From: an uncultured Sphingomonadaceae bacterium
GTDB lineage: Bacteria > Pseudomonadota > Alphaproteobacteria > Sphingomonadales > Sphingomonadaceae
Length of the DNA: 64,000 nt
NCBI GenBank assembly: GCA_947493195.1
Contig: CANLQG010000001.1
Coordinates: 62,001-126,000 of the forward strand
Direction: 5' to 3'
This document shows, piece by piece, positions 43,889-52,682 of this stretch (position 1 is its first letter; each line of letters starts with the position of its first letter). The translations under genes and the position numbers were made by a program. The notes beneath the pieces are model-generated. The model searched no databases and was not told the origin of the DNA. It saw only the letters and a program-made list of their open reading frames with translations.

Positions 43889-44209
43889 TTACTTCTTGCC
43901 GAACAACTTCCCGGCCATGCCGGTGACATCGTTCAGCGGATTGCCGTCATGGTCCTGGTCGAGGATCTGCATGAACGAGGCGAGCGAGCCTTCGCCGCCT
44001 ACATGTTCCATCACCTGGCTCAGGATGCCGGTCTCGATGCCGCTCTTTTCCCTGGCCACTTCCAGCGTATCGGCATCGGCGTGATGCCCCTCTGTCAGCG
44101 CGGCAATGGCGCGTTCGGCAGTCGCCTGGTCGATGCCCAGCTTGTCTGCCATGTTCTTTACCGTGGGATGGTTGTGGGCTGCGCCCAGAATCTGATCGAA
44201 CATACTCAT
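43889..44209 (-). CDS. DUF937-like protein with an EF-hand-type loop
   Basis: 106 residues, helical, with MADKLGIDQATAERAIAALTEG (a small helical bundle pattern) and at the C-terminus DQDHDGNPLNDVTGMAGKLFGKK. DxDxDGxxxxD matches a calcium-binding loop and recalls the C-terminus of DUF937 proteins (related to YidB-like). Function unknown. Starts with ATG preceded by GAGGAGG. Confidence 0.65.
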   Translation of the reverse strand: MSMFDQILGAAHNHPTVKNMADKLGIDQATAERAIAALTEGHHADADTLEVAREKSGIETGILSQVMEHVGGEGSLASFMQILDQDHDGNPLNDVTGMAGKLFGKK

Positions 44210-44266
44210 CGCGAATCCTCCTCTTCGGGTTGGACAACAGGGTAGGCCGTCGATCCCGGATATAAA

Positions 44267-44300
44267 AGACCCCGCGCCGGTCTTGCGCCGGGCGGGGTCT
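44267..44300 (-). terminator. Rho-independent terminator after pckA
   Basis: AGACCCCGCGCCGG (44267-44280) pairs with CGCCGGGCGGGGTCT (44286-44300) around a short loop with slight bulges. On the minus strand the hairpin is followed by TCTTTTAT. It lies 30 bp after the pckA stop. Confidence 0.85.
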
Positions 44301-44326
44301 CTCCTCTCCAGCTCTGAAACTGGGTG

Positions 44327-45937
44327 TCAGGCTGTCTGCGGGGCGGCCTGCCGTACGCCCTCATCCACGTGCGCGGCGAACTGCCGGAAATTTTCCACGA
44401 ACAGTTCGACCAACTTGTGGGCGGTGGCATCGTATTCTGCCTTGTCGACCCAGGTGCTGCGCGGATCGAGCACGGACTGGTCGATGCCAGCCTCATCCAG
44501 CGCGGGCACATGAACCGGCACGTCGAAGCCGAAGTTCTCGTCCTTGCGGAACTCCACCTCGTCCATCTTGCCGTCGAGCACTGCATTCAGCAGGCCGCGC
44601 GTTGCCTTGATCGGCATGCGGCTGCCAACGCCGTACTTCCCGCCGGTCCAGCCGGTGTTGAACAGCCAGCACTGCACGTCGCCCTTGGCGATGCGTTCCT
44701 TCAACAGGTTGCCATAGACCGAAGGGTGGCGCGGCATGAAGGCGGCGCCGAAGCAGGTGCTGAACGTCGCCTCCGGCTCGGTCACGCCAATTTCGGTTCC
44801 GGCCACCTTGGCGGTGTAGCCCGAAAGGAAATAGTACATCGCCTGGTCGGCAGTGAGACGCGCGATCGGGGGCAGCACGCCGAAGGCATCGGCGGTCAGC
44901 ATGATGACGTTGGCCGGTGCCGGGCCGAGGTTCTTTTCCGAAGTGTTCGGAATGTATTCGATGGGGTAGGCGCCGCGGGTATTTTCCGTCTTGCTGCCAT
45001 CGGTGAAGTCCAGCTCGCGCGTGTCCTCGTCCATGATCACGTTCTCGATGATCGTGCCGAACATCTTTGTCGTGGCATAGATCTCCGGCTCGCCTTCGGC
45101 CGACAGGTTGATCATCTTGGCGTAGCAGCCACCCTCGAAGTTGAAGACGGCATCGTCGGACCAGCCGTGCTCGTCATCGCCGATCAGCGTGCGGCTGGCG
45201 TCGGCGGAAAGCGTGGTCTTGCCGGTGCCGGAAAGGCCGAAGAAAATGGCGCTCTTGCCGTCGGGGCCGATATTCGCGGAGCAGTGCATGGGCATCACGC
45301 CCTGCGCGGGAAGAAGGAAGTTGAGGAGGCCGAAAACGCCCTTCTTCATTTCGCCCGAGTATTCGGTGTTGCCGATCAGGATCAGCTTTTCGGTGAAGTT
45401 CACCGCGATCACCGTATCGCTGCGGCAGCCGTGGCGTTCCGGGTCGGCCTTGAAGCTGGGCAGGTTGATGATGGTGTATTCGGGATCGAAGTTCGCCACT
45501 TCCTCCGCCGTCGGGCGCACCAGCAGGGTGCGGGCGAACAGGTTGTGCCATGCCATCTGCGTGATCACGCGCACGTTCACGCGGTATTCCGGCTGACTGC
45601 CGCCGAACAGGTCGGCAACGTAAAGCTCTTCCTGATCCTTTGTCGCGGCGAGGAAATCGGCCTTCAGGTTGTCCCAGTGTTCCTGGGCCATCGGCTGGTT
45701 GATCTTGCCCCAGTCGATGGTGTCCTGCGTCACCTCGTCACGGACGATGAACTTGTCCTTCACGCTGCGGCCGGTGAACTTGCCGGTGTCGACCAGCAGG
45801 GCTCCATGCCGGGTCAGCTTGCCCTCGCCCTTTTCGATGGCGTGCTCCACAAGCGCGGCGGTGCCCAGATTGGCATGAAGAATGGCTTTGGTCGCGATGC
45901 CCTGATCGGACAGCGACGTGGAATGTTCGTATGACAC
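44327..45937 (-). CDS. pckA: Phosphoenolpyruvate carboxykinase (ATP)
   Basis: 536 residues. [15 protein letters not shown] is the P-loop, [21 protein letters not shown] the kinase-2 and metal region, and [22 protein letters not shown] plus FTGRSVKDK the substrate region. [18 protein letters not shown] precedes the P-loop as usual. It converts oxaloacetate to phosphoenolpyruvate using ATP, the first step of gluconeogenesis. It is divergent from chvI, with a 230-bp gap containing TTGACA at about 46010. A control link between pckA and ChvI-HPr is known in rhizobia. Confidence 0.97.
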   Translation of the reverse strand: MSYEHSTSLSDQGIATKAILHANLGTAALVEHAIEKGEGKLTRHGALLVDTGKFTGRSVKDKFIVRDEVTQDTIDWGKINQPMAQEHWDNLKADFLAATKDQEELYVADLFGGSQPEYRVNVRVITQMAWHNLFARTLLVRPTAEEVANFDPEYTIINLPSFKADPERHGCRSDTVIAVNFTEKLILIGNTEYSGEMKKGVFGLLNFLLPAQGVMPMHCSANIGPDGKSAIFFGLSGTGKTTLSADASRTLIGDDEHGWSDDAVFNFEGGCYAKMINLSAEGEPEIYATTKMFGTIIENVIMDEDTRELDFTDGSKTENTRGAYPIEYIPNTSEKNLGPAPANVIMLTADAFGVLPPIARLTADQAMYYFLSGYTAKVAGTEIGVTEPEATFSTCFGAAFMPRHPSVYGNLLKERIAKGDVQCWLFNTGWTGGKYGVGSRMPIKATRGLLNAVLDGKMDEVEFRKDENFGFDVPVHVPALDEAGIDQSVLDPRSTWVDKAEYDATAHKLVELFVENFRQFAAHVDEGVRQAAPQTA

Positions 45938-46167
45938 GTAGGCTCCTCATTACGGTCAAGATGGCAGCCGCGCATTCGTATGCGTGACAGTGCCGCCCGC
46001 ATAAGCGCGTTGACAGGCTAGGTCAATTTACCAGCGAACGAATAGTTGATCGCAGAAAAAGTTGCCATCACGCCGCGTTGTGCCCACCGTGCATGGGCGC
46101 CCCGGTTGTCACGTCGCTGGCAAGCGATTAACTCCGCCAGACGGCACAGATCGGGGCAAGGAGTAGC

Positions 46168-46938
46168 ATGGCGCAGGCATCAGACGATATCGCTGCAGAA
46201 GCGCAGCATTCCGTGGCCGAGGGACAGCGTACGATTGCGCTGGTGGACGATGACCGCAACATCCTGACCACGCTTTCCATCGCGCTTCAGGCAGAAGGTT
46301 ATGCCACCCGCGTCTATTCCGACGGGGAGGCAGCGCTGGCCGCGTTACAGCACAATCCCCCCGATCTCGCGGTGTTCGATATCAAGATGCCGCGCATGGA
46401 TGGCATGGAATTGCTGCAGAAACTGCGCGAATCCTCCGACCTGCCGGTGATCTTCCTGACCAGCAAGGATCAGGAGGAAGACGAGGAAGCCGGCCTTGCC
46501 ATGGGCGCGGACGATTACATCGCCAAGCCGTTCAGCCAGCGCCTGCTGCTGGCCCGCATCCGCACGATCCTGCGCCGCGCAGCGCCGCTATCCGAAACGG
46601 CGGAAGGCACCGCCCCCGCGCCCACCACGCACAGCCCGGTGATCGAGCGCGGACGGCTGGCGATGGATCCGGCGCGGCACCAGGTTACCTGGGATGGCCG
46701 GTCGGTCAGCCTGACCGTTACCGAGTTCCTGATACTGGAGGCGCTGGCCATCCGCCCCGGCGTGATAAAGAGCCGCAACCAGCTGATGGATGCCGCCTAT
46801 CCCGACGATGTCTTCGTTGATGATCGCACGGTCGATTCGCATATCAAGCGGCTGCGGCGAAAGTTCCGCGCCGCCGATCCGGAGTTCGGCGCGATCGAGA
46901 CACTCTACGGCGCCGGTTACAGCTTCTCCGATGGCTGA
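46168..46938 (+). CDS. chvI: Response regulator, OmpR family, ChvI-like
   Basis: 256 residues. A 20-residue lead precedes the receiver: [24 protein letters not shown], then [17 protein letters not shown] with the phospho-acceptor Asp, [27 protein letters not shown] with Thr and Lys. The C-terminal winged-helix has [30 protein letters not shown] and [18 protein letters not shown], all typical of ChvI. With ChvG it controls the envelope, exopolysaccharide and acid responses. Its stop overlaps chvG by 8 bp. Confidence 0.93.
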   Translation: MAQASDDIAAEAQHSVAEGQRTIALVDDDRNILTTLSIALQAEGYATRVYSDGEAALAALQHNPPDLAVFDIKMPRMDGMELLQKLRESSDLPVIFLTSKDQEEDEEAGLAMGADDYIAKPFSQRLLLARIRTILRRAAPLSETAEGTAPAPTTHSPVIERGRLAMDPARHQVTWDGRSVSLTVTEFLILEALAIRPGVIKSRNQLMDAAYPDDVFVDDRTVDSHIKRLRRKFRAADPEFGAIETLYGAGYSFSDG

Positions 46939-48499
46939 TGACAACGGCGACGGCGCGCTGCAGGCCAGCCGGCTGGAACGGCTGGCCTTTCCTGTCGGCC
47001 GCTCGCTCACCGCCCGAATACTGGCCGTCAACCTGATCCCGCTGCTGGTGCTGGCGGGCAGCCTGTTCTTCCTCGATTCGTACCGCCGGCAGCTGCTGGA
47101 CGAGCGCTTCAAGCTGGCCCGGATCGAGGCCCAGATCACGGCAGAGGCGCTGGCCGGTGCCACGCGCGAGCGGCAGGAGGCACTGCTCAGCCAGATCGGC
47201 CGCGAACAGCGCATGCGGCTGCGCATGTACGATGCCACAGGCGCGCTGGTTGCCGACAGCTTCGAACTGGACGCGCCCAGTTTCGTGTTCGACGATCCCG
47301 TGGCCGAGCCCTTCCTGGAAGATCTTGCGCGCTGGACCGACGATGCCGTGAACATAGCCGTTGGTGCGCCCTCCCCCCCGCGCTATCTCGAGCCGGACGA
47401 TACTGCCGCCGACAACTGGCCCGAACTCGCCCGCGTCCGCCAGCAGGGGCTCTCGCAGATCGAGCTTCGCCGCGCACCGGATGGCACCCCGGTGATCAAT
47501 GCCGCCGCGCCAGTGGGCATCAACGGTGCCAGCCTGCTGACCACCCGCAATGCTTCCGATATCACCCAGGCGGTGCGCGATGCACGCGCCAGCCTGATGA
47601 CCATCATCCTGCTGGCATTGCTGGTGTCGATCATCCTCTCTCTCTACCTTGCCAGCACGATCATTCAGCCGCTGCGACGACTGGTGATTTCCACCCAGCG
47701 TGTACGCCTTGGCCGCGACCGCGAGGTGGAAGTGCCGCGCATGGACGAACGCGCCGACGAAATCGGCCTGCTCGCCCGCGCCGTGTCCGACATGACAGCG
47801 ACGCTGCGCCACCGGATCGACGCGGTGGAGACCTTCGCCGCCGATGTCGCTCACGAGATCAAGAACCCGCTCGCATCGCTGCGCAGCGCCACCGAATCGC
47901 TGCCCCGTGTGAAGGACCCGGACCTGCACGCCCAACTGGTCGACATCGCCGCGCACGACGTGCGCCGGATCGACAGGCTGGTCACCGAAATCTCCGAAGC
48001 CAGCCGCATCGATGCCGAACTGAGCCGGGCGATCTTCGAGCCGGTGGAACTGGGCCAGCTGTTCGCCAACGTTGTCTCCCGCAAGATGGAGCGCAACGAG
48101 AACCGCGGGTGCATCATCACCATCGACCTGGAGACGCGGGATGACCTGGTAATGGGCGTGCCGATTCGTCTGGAACGGGTGGCCGAGAACCTGATCGACA
48201 ACGCGGTGTCGTTCTCTCCCGAAGGGGGGCGCATTACGGTCACCATCGCGCGCACGGCAGACCGGGTCTCCGCCACCGTCTGTGACGAGGGTCCGGGTAT
48301 CCCCGAGGCGGAGCGCGAGAAGGTTTTCCGCCGGTTCCATTCGCATCGTCCGGAAGGCGAGGAATATGGCAACCATTCGGGCCTTGGCCTTGCCATCGGG
48401 CGAACGATTGCCGAGGCCCACGATGGCAGCCTGCGGGTCGCGGATTCTTCCGGACAGCTTGCCGGTGCATGCCTCGTCCTCGAACTGCCCGCTGCGTGA
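46931..48499 (+). CDS. chvG: Sensor histidine kinase, ChvG-like
   Basis: 522 residues from [20 protein letters not shown] membrane helix at 25-50 ([34 protein letters not shown]) begins the ChvG signature, a periplasmic domain of about 180 residues follows, then a second helix and a [28 protein letters not shown] is the phosphoacceptor His box; [20 protein letters not shown] and [18 protein letters not shown] are the N, G1 and G2 boxes. It senses envelope stress and phosphorylates ChvI. The following hprK is 27 bp downstream. Confidence 0.94.
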   Translation: MADDNGDGALQASRLERLAFPVGRSLTARILAVNLIPLLVLAGSLFFLDSYRRQLLDERFKLARIEAQITAEALAGATRERQEALLSQIGREQRMRLRMYDATGALVADSFELDAPSFVFDDPVAEPFLEDLARWTDDAVNIAVGAPSPPRYLEPDDTAADNWPELARVRQQGLSQIELRRAPDGTPVINAAAPVGINGASLLTTRNASDITQAVRDARASLMTIILLALLVSIILSLYLASTIIQPLRRLVISTQRVRLGRDREVEVPRMDERADEIGLLARAVSDMTATLRHRIDAVETFAADVAHEIKNPLASLRSATESLPRVKDPDLHAQLVDIAAHDVRRIDRLVTEISEASRIDAELSRAIFEPVELGQLFANVVSRKMERNENRGCIITIDLETRDDLVMGVPIRLERVAENLIDNAVSFSPEGGRITVTIARTADRVSATVCDEGPGIPEAEREKVFRRFHSHRPEGEEYGNHSGLGLAIGRTIAEAHDGSLRVADSSGQLAGACLVLELPAA

Positions 48500-48526
48500 G
48501 AACAGTACGATGAGTGAAACGTTCCG

Positions 48527-48946
48527 ATGAGCAAGGTCATGGCAAATGTAAGCTGCGTGGCCATGCGCGGCCGCGCGCTGTTGATCACCGGACCATCAGG
48601 CGTCGGCAAATCCAGCCTCGCGCTGGCACTGATGGATCGCGGGGCGGAACTGATCGGCGATGACGGGGTGACCCTGGCGCAGGTGGGCGAACTGATCGTG
48701 GCCACTCCCCCGCCCAATACGGAGGGGCTGATCGAGATCCGCAATGTGGGCCTGCTGGAGGTTCCGACCGCGCGCGCACCGGTGGCCATCGTGATCAACC
48801 TGACACCCGAGGCCGAGCGTCTGCCGCTGGGCCACGCCGCCGCAACGCTGCTGGGCCGCGACGTGCCGCAGGTGGATCTCTACCCCGATACGCCATACCT
48901 GGCCCTGCGTGCGGAGGCGGCGCTGGAAATGCACGGGCTGGACTGA
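48527..48946 (+). CDS. hprK: HPr kinase/phosphorylase, short alphaproteobacterial form
   Basis: 139 residues. It begins MSKVMANVSCVAMRGRALLITGPSGVGKSSLALAL; GPSGVGKSS is the P-loop, followed by DRGAELIGDDGVTLAQV with the capping and catalytic Asp. The N-terminal domain of the Bacillus enzyme is missing, as usual in alphaproteobacteria. It phosphorylates HPr at Ser (Ser49 here) and so couples energy state to PTS and ChvGI control. An ATG six codons upstream gives only a tiny leader frame. Confidence 0.93.
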   Translation: MSKVMANVSCVAMRGRALLITGPSGVGKSSLALALMDRGAELIGDDGVTLAQVGELIVATPPPNTEGLIEIRNVGLLEVPTARAPVAIVINLTPEAERLPLGHAAATLLGRDVPQVDLYPDTPYLALRAEAALEMHGLD

Positions 48947-49015
48947 CGATCAACTGTCGGTCGACCCCAAGTCCACTCTTCCCTTTTGCGTAGCAAACGC
49001 GCAAACCGCGCACCA

Positions 49016-49939
49016 ATGGCAGACTTAGCGCCGCACCAAGAGCATGGGCCCCCGCCGCAGCGAATCCTGCTGGTCACCGGAATGCTGGGGGCCGGGAAAA
49101 CCACCGCCCTGCGCGAGCTGGAAGACCTTGGCTGGGAATCCATCGACAACTTCCCCATTCGCCTGCTGGACCGCCTGGTTGGTGGCGACAGCGACGGGCA
49201 TCCGCTGGCCATCGGCTTCGATTGTCGCACGCGCGGCTTCGTACCGGGCGACATCATCGAGCAGGTAAAACAATGGGTTGAGGGTAACGGCCTCGCCATC
49301 ACCACGCTTTTCCTCGATTGCGCAGGGGCGGAACTGGAGCGGCGTTTCAACGAGACCCGCCGCCGACATTTCCTGGCTGGCGACCTGCCCGTGTCTTCCG
49401 GCATCGCGGCGGAGCGCGAACTGCTCGCCCCGCTGCGCCGCTGGGCCGACGTGCTGATCGACACCACCGAATTTTCGACCAACGATTTGAAGCAGACGAT
49501 TCGCGAGCAGTTCCGCCAGACCGCGCCGCAGCAGATGACGGTCACCGTCTCCAGTTTTGGCTTCGCACGCGGCAAGCCGCCCACGGCGGACCTGGTGTTC
49601 GACATGCGCTACCTCGACAATCCGCACTGGGAAGAGGGGCTGCGCGAACAGACCGGGCTCGATGCGCCCGTGGGCGAATTCATAGAGCGCAGCGCGGTCT
49701 TCGCCTCCACCTTCGACAAGATTCGCGCCCTGTTGCTGGAACTGCTGCCGCGTTATGCCGAGCAGGGAAAAGCCTATGTTAACATCGCTTTCGGCTGTAC
49801 CGGGGGGAGACACCGCTCGGTTTACACAGCGGAGAAGATGGCGCAGGTCTTGCGCGAGGGCGGCTTTTCGCCCACCGTGCTGCATCGCAACCTTGGATCG
49901 CGGGCAGAAGACCTGGTGGAAGGGACACAGCAACCGTGA
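49016..49939 (+). CDS. rapZ: RNase adapter / nucleotide-binding protein RapZ
   Basis: 307 residues from the ATG at 49016; an upstream TTG at 48986 is less likely. ILLVTGMLGAGKTTALRELEDLGWESIDNFP is the Walker A and conserved second stretch, RRRHFLAGD and SFGFARGKPPTADLVFDMRYLDNPHW are the family signature, and FGCTGGRHRSVYTAEKMA the C-terminal one. In E. coli it controls glucosamine-6-phosphate synthase sRNAs; in other bacteria it is an UDP-GlcNAc-linked envelope regulator. Its place between hprK and the PTS proteins fits carbon and cell-wall control. Confidence 0.95.
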   Translation: MADLAPHQEHGPPPQRILLVTGMLGAGKTTALRELEDLGWESIDNFPIRLLDRLVGGDSDGHPLAIGFDCRTRGFVPGDIIEQVKQWVEGNGLAITTLFLDCAGAELERRFNETRRRHFLAGDLPVSSGIAAERELLAPLRRWADVLIDTTEFSTNDLKQTIREQFRQTAPQQMTVTVSSFGFARGKPPTADLVFDMRYLDNPHWEEGLREQTGLDAPVGEFIERSAVFASTFDKIRALLLELLPRYAEQGKAYVNIAFGCTGGRHRSVYTAEKMAQVLREGGFSPTVLHRNLGSRAEDLVEGTQQP

Positions 49940-49994
49940 CCATCCTGTCAGCAGGCACCGCGAAATTTGAGAGCCGGAAAAGCACATCTTCCCA

Positions 49995-50399
49995 ATGATC
50001 GGTCTGATTCTCGTTACCCACGGCCAGCTGGCCGAGGAATTCGTTTCCGCCATGGAACACGTGGTCGGCAAACAGGATGCGATCGCCACGATCTGCATCG
50101 GCCCCAATGACGACATGGAAGAGCGGCGCCAGGAAATCGCCGATGCCATAACGAAGGTGGACACCGGTTCGGGCGCGATCCTGCTGACAGACCTGTTCGG
50201 CGGCACGCCGTCCAATCTTGCCATCTCCCTGCTCGAACAGGGCCGCACCGAAGTTATCGCCGGTATCAACCTGCCCATGCTGATCCGCCTTGCCGGTGCG
50301 CGCAAGGAGCTGGCGCTTGGCCCGGCAGCCGCCGCCGCGCGGGAGGCGGGGCGCAACTACATCACCCTCGCGTCCGAATTTCTCGGCCAGGATGCCTGA
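49995..50399 (+). CDS. PTS EIIA, mannose-type
   Basis: 134 residues. MIGLILVTHGQLAEEFV contains the phosphorylated His9, and LLTDLFGGTPSNLAI is the EIIA-Man signature. There are no IIB, IIC or IID genes, so it is a regulatory, sugar-independent PTS component as in rhizobia, where the corresponding gene is called manX. It starts 55 bp after rapZ. Confidence 0.92.
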   Translation: MIGLILVTHGQLAEEFVSAMEHVVGKQDAIATICIGPNDDMEERRQEIADAITKVDTGSGAILLTDLFGGTPSNLAISLLEQGRTEVIAGINLPMLIRLAGARKELALGPAAAAAREAGRNYITLASEFLGQDA

Positions 50400-50409
50400 G
50401 GGACGCGCG

Positions 50410-50685
50410 ATGAGTGAAGTGAGCCAGCAAGTCGTTATCCCCAACAAGCGCGGCCTGCACGCCCGCGCCAGCGCGAAATTCGTGGCTGCCGTCTCCGCGA
50501 TGGAAGGGCATCACGTGTTCGTCGAAAAGGACGGGCAAGAAGCTGCCGGCGGTTCCATCCTTGGCCTGATGATGCTGGGCGCAGCCAAGGGTGACACGGT
50601 GACAATCCGCGTCGCCGGGGATGACGCAGAAGCAAAGCTGGCTGAACTGGTCGCGCTCGTCGAAGGCAAGTTCGGCGAAGAATAA
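50410..50685 (+). CDS. ptsH: HPr phosphocarrier protein
   Basis: 91 residues. KRGLHARASAKFVAAVS holds the phospho-accepting His17. GSILGLMMLGAAKGD contains Ser49, the site used by HprK. It passes phosphate from EI to EIIA; EI (ptsP) is not in the window. It begins 10 bp after EIIA and its stop overlaps the ATG of the methyltransferase gene by one base (TAATG). Confidence 0.96.
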   Translation: MSEVSQQVVIPNKRGLHARASAKFVAAVSAMEGHHVFVEKDGQEAAGGSILGLMMLGAAKGDTVTIRVAGDDAEAKLAELVALVEGKFGEE

Positions 50686-51497
50686 TGCCCTCCCCCATCC
50701 GGCGTGAAATCACCGGTTTCTCCAACCCCACGGTCAAGTACCTGCGCAGCCTGCGGGACAAAAAGCACCGCAAGCGCGAGGGCGTGTACCTTGCCGAGGG
50801 GCTGCGCCTGCTGACAGACGCGCGCGAGTGCGGGCGTGTGCCGCAGATGCTGGTGATGGCCACCGGCCGCGACCCGCACCCACTGATCGATGCGCTGGAA
50901 ACTGCTGTTGCCGAAGCTGGCGGAGAGGTGATCGTCACCCCGCCCGACATCCTTTCCAAGATCACCGGCAAGGACAATCCGCAAAGCGTGGCGGGCGTCT
51001 TTGCCGAGTTCGATACTTCCTTGACTGCGCTCGACCGCTCGTCGGCGAAGATCTGGCTGGTCGCACAGTCGCTGCGCGATCCGGGCAATCTTGGCACCAT
51101 GCTGCGCACCGGAGATGCGGTGGGCGCTGGCGGCCTGATCCTGATCGATGACTGCGCCGATCCATTCAGCGTCGAAGCCGTGCGCGCCAGCATGGGCGCG
51201 GTGTTCACGCAGCAGATAGCCCGCGCCAACTGGGACGAATTCCTGCCATGGCTTCGGAGCGAGGAGGGCCAGCTTGTCGCCGCCAGCTTGCGCGACGCGG
51301 TGCCCTATCGCGGAGCGCCCTACACGGCGCCGTGTTTCGTAATGGTGGGCAACGAATCGCAAGGGCTTCCCGAAACCTACGAAATGGCCTGCGACCTGCG
51401 CGTCACTATGCCCATGCGCGGGCGCGCGGACAGCCTGAACGCTGCTGTCGCTGCGGCGGTGCTGGCTTACGAGGTGCTGGACGTGCTGGAGGGCTGA
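50685..51497 (+). CDS. TrmH/SpoU family RNA 2'-O-methyltransferase
   Basis: 270 residues. The N-terminal substrate-binding domain has KYLRSLRDKKHRKREGVYLAEGLRLL. The SPOUT domain follows: WLVAQSLRDPGNLGTMLRTGDAVGAGGLILID (motif 1), FVMVGNESQGLPETYE (motif 2, NE-x-x-G-L) and MPMRGRADSLNAAVAAAVLAYE (motif 3). It methylates a ribose in tRNA or rRNA; which one cannot be told. It is the last gene of the PTS run, coupled to ptsH. Confidence 0.92.
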   Translation: MPSPIRREITGFSNPTVKYLRSLRDKKHRKREGVYLAEGLRLLTDARECGRVPQMLVMATGRDPHPLIDALETAVAEAGGEVIVTPPDILSKITGKDNPQSVAGVFAEFDTSLTALDRSSAKIWLVAQSLRDPGNLGTMLRTGDAVGAGGLILIDDCADPFSVEAVRASMGAVFTQQIARANWDEFLPWLRSEEGQLVAASLRDAVPYRGAPYTAPCFVMVGNESQGLPETYEMACDLRVTMPMRGRADSLNAAVAAAVLAYEVLDVLEG

Positions 51498-51554
51498 CCC
51501 TTGCTGGCAGCGCCGAGGCACTCCGGACCTATTAGCAACTGGAAAGGGATTGCG

Positions 51555-51875
51555 ATGTCTCTGCGCTCAAATACGGCAGTCGCTGGATGCCTGACCTTGC
51601 TTTTCCTGGCATCAGGATGTTCGACCATCGTCGAATCCCGCGTGGAAACCGAGCTTGCAGAGGCCGGGGTTCCCAGCCGCATGGCATCATGCATGGCGGA
51701 AATCTGGGCGGACGATCTGTCTGTTGCGCAGATAAGGGGCATTTCGCGTTTCGCGAATTCGGTAAAAGAAGAGGGTCGGAACCTGACCGTGCGTGGCCTG
51801 ATCAATCACGTGCGCGACTGGGACGATGCGGAAGCATTCGCGGTGGTCAGCACGTCCGCTGCACGTTGCGCCTAG
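51555..51875 (+). CDS. Putative lipoprotein, unknown function
   Basis: 106 residues with a signal MSLRSNTAVAGCLTLLFLASGC, lipobox LASGC. The mature part is helical and carries two more Cys (MASCMAEIW near the middle and the penultimate residue region SAARC). RBS GGAAAGG precedes the ATG. No family recognised. Confidence 0.6.
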   Translation: MSLRSNTAVAGCLTLLFLASGCSTIVESRVETELAEAGVPSRMASCMAEIWADDLSVAQIRGISRFANSVKEEGRNLTVRGLINHVRDWDDAEAFAVVSTSAARCA

Positions 51876-51947
51876 GGCTGAAACAAGGACCTGTTGTGGC
51901 GGAGCTTAGTTTAGCGGCCATTCGGGTTAATCGGCAGCCTTTCCCGC

Positions 51948-52682
51948 TCAATCCCCCGCCAGCAGCGCGGTGATACGCCACCGCTCGTTGCGGCGGCTGG
52001 CGATCAGGCGGTAGTCTATGATGCTGCGCAGCTTGTCGCGGGCGATGTAGCCTTCCACTTCGGCCCCGCCCTGTGGGTTGGTCCAGCGCACCGGGGCAAA
52101 TTCGTTGCCGCCCGGTTCCGGCAGGACGACGACGGCATCCCAGGATACCTGCGCCTTTGTGGACGTATCGCTGCCCGGCCCTTCGTAGATCGGCACATCC
52201 TCGCCGGTGACGATGGCCCCGGCATAGGGGTCGACTGGGATGCTTTGCGCGAAATACCACGGGATGGTGATGCCTGCGGTCTTGTCCGCAGCGCAGCCCA
52301 GTTCCAGCATGCTGGCGAGCGTATCCCAGAACGCACCGTCGCCTGCGGCGAGCCGCTTGCGCAGTTCGGCCTTGCCCGAACCGCCGCCGAAATCGAGTTT
52401 CACATCGTCCGCCGCGAGCGCGACGAACGCATCGGCATCGCGCGTGTCGATGGCCGCCTGAACGCTGGCGAGGAAATCGACCGCGCCGGGCAGGTCGTTG
52501 CACTCGTTTCGCGGCGCCCACGGCCCTGCAGGCGTGGCCTCGGCGGCAGGGGTGTTCTCAACCTCCGCCACCAGTTCTTCTACCCCGCGCTCCAGCCGGT
52601 CCGACGGTGGATCGCTGCGGTCGCAGGCGGCAAGAATGGCCAGCAGCGGCAGGGTGACGCCGATGGCGCGCGCGATTTTCAT
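51948..52682 (-). CDS. Lipoprotein with SH3-like domain
   Basis: 244 residues. MKIARAIGVTLPLLAILAAC is a lipoprotein signal, Cys 20. After a Pro/Ala linker, a helical domain with AIDTRDADAFVALAADDVKLDFGGG is similar to the SnoaL/NTF2 or Cif-type pattern, followed by a bacterial SH3-like segment, VPIYEGPGSDTSTKAQVSWDAVVVL, ending in VEGYIARDKLRSIIDYR. It may bind periplasmic peptide or glycan. Its ATG overlaps the rmuC stop in ATGA. Confidence 0.7.
   Translation of the reverse strand: MKIARAIGVTLPLLAILAACDRSDPPSDRLERGVEELVAEVENTPAAEATPAGPWAPRNECNDLPGAVDFLASVQAAIDTRDADAFVALAADDVKLDFGGGSGKAELRKRLAAGDGAFWDTLASMLELGCAADKTAGITIPWYFAQSIPVDPYAGAIVTGEDVPIYEGPGSDTSTKAQVSWDAVVVLPEPGGNEFAPVRWTNPQGGAEVEGYIARDKLRSIIDYRLIASRRNERWRITALLAGD

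Noticed and set aside
44324..45934. 536-codon frame antisense to pckA, almost the same length
   Set aside because: Mirror frame of a strongly biased gene; the PckA protein has all motifs.
46844..48421. 525-codon frame antisense to chvG
   Set aside because: Shadow of chvG: its composition (Gly, Arg, His) is typical for antisense translation, with no conserved motif.
48511..48531. Six-codon frame MSETFR before hprK as a regulatory leader peptide
   Set aside because: It overlaps the hprK start by chance (TGATGAG-type junction) and there is no attenuator structure.
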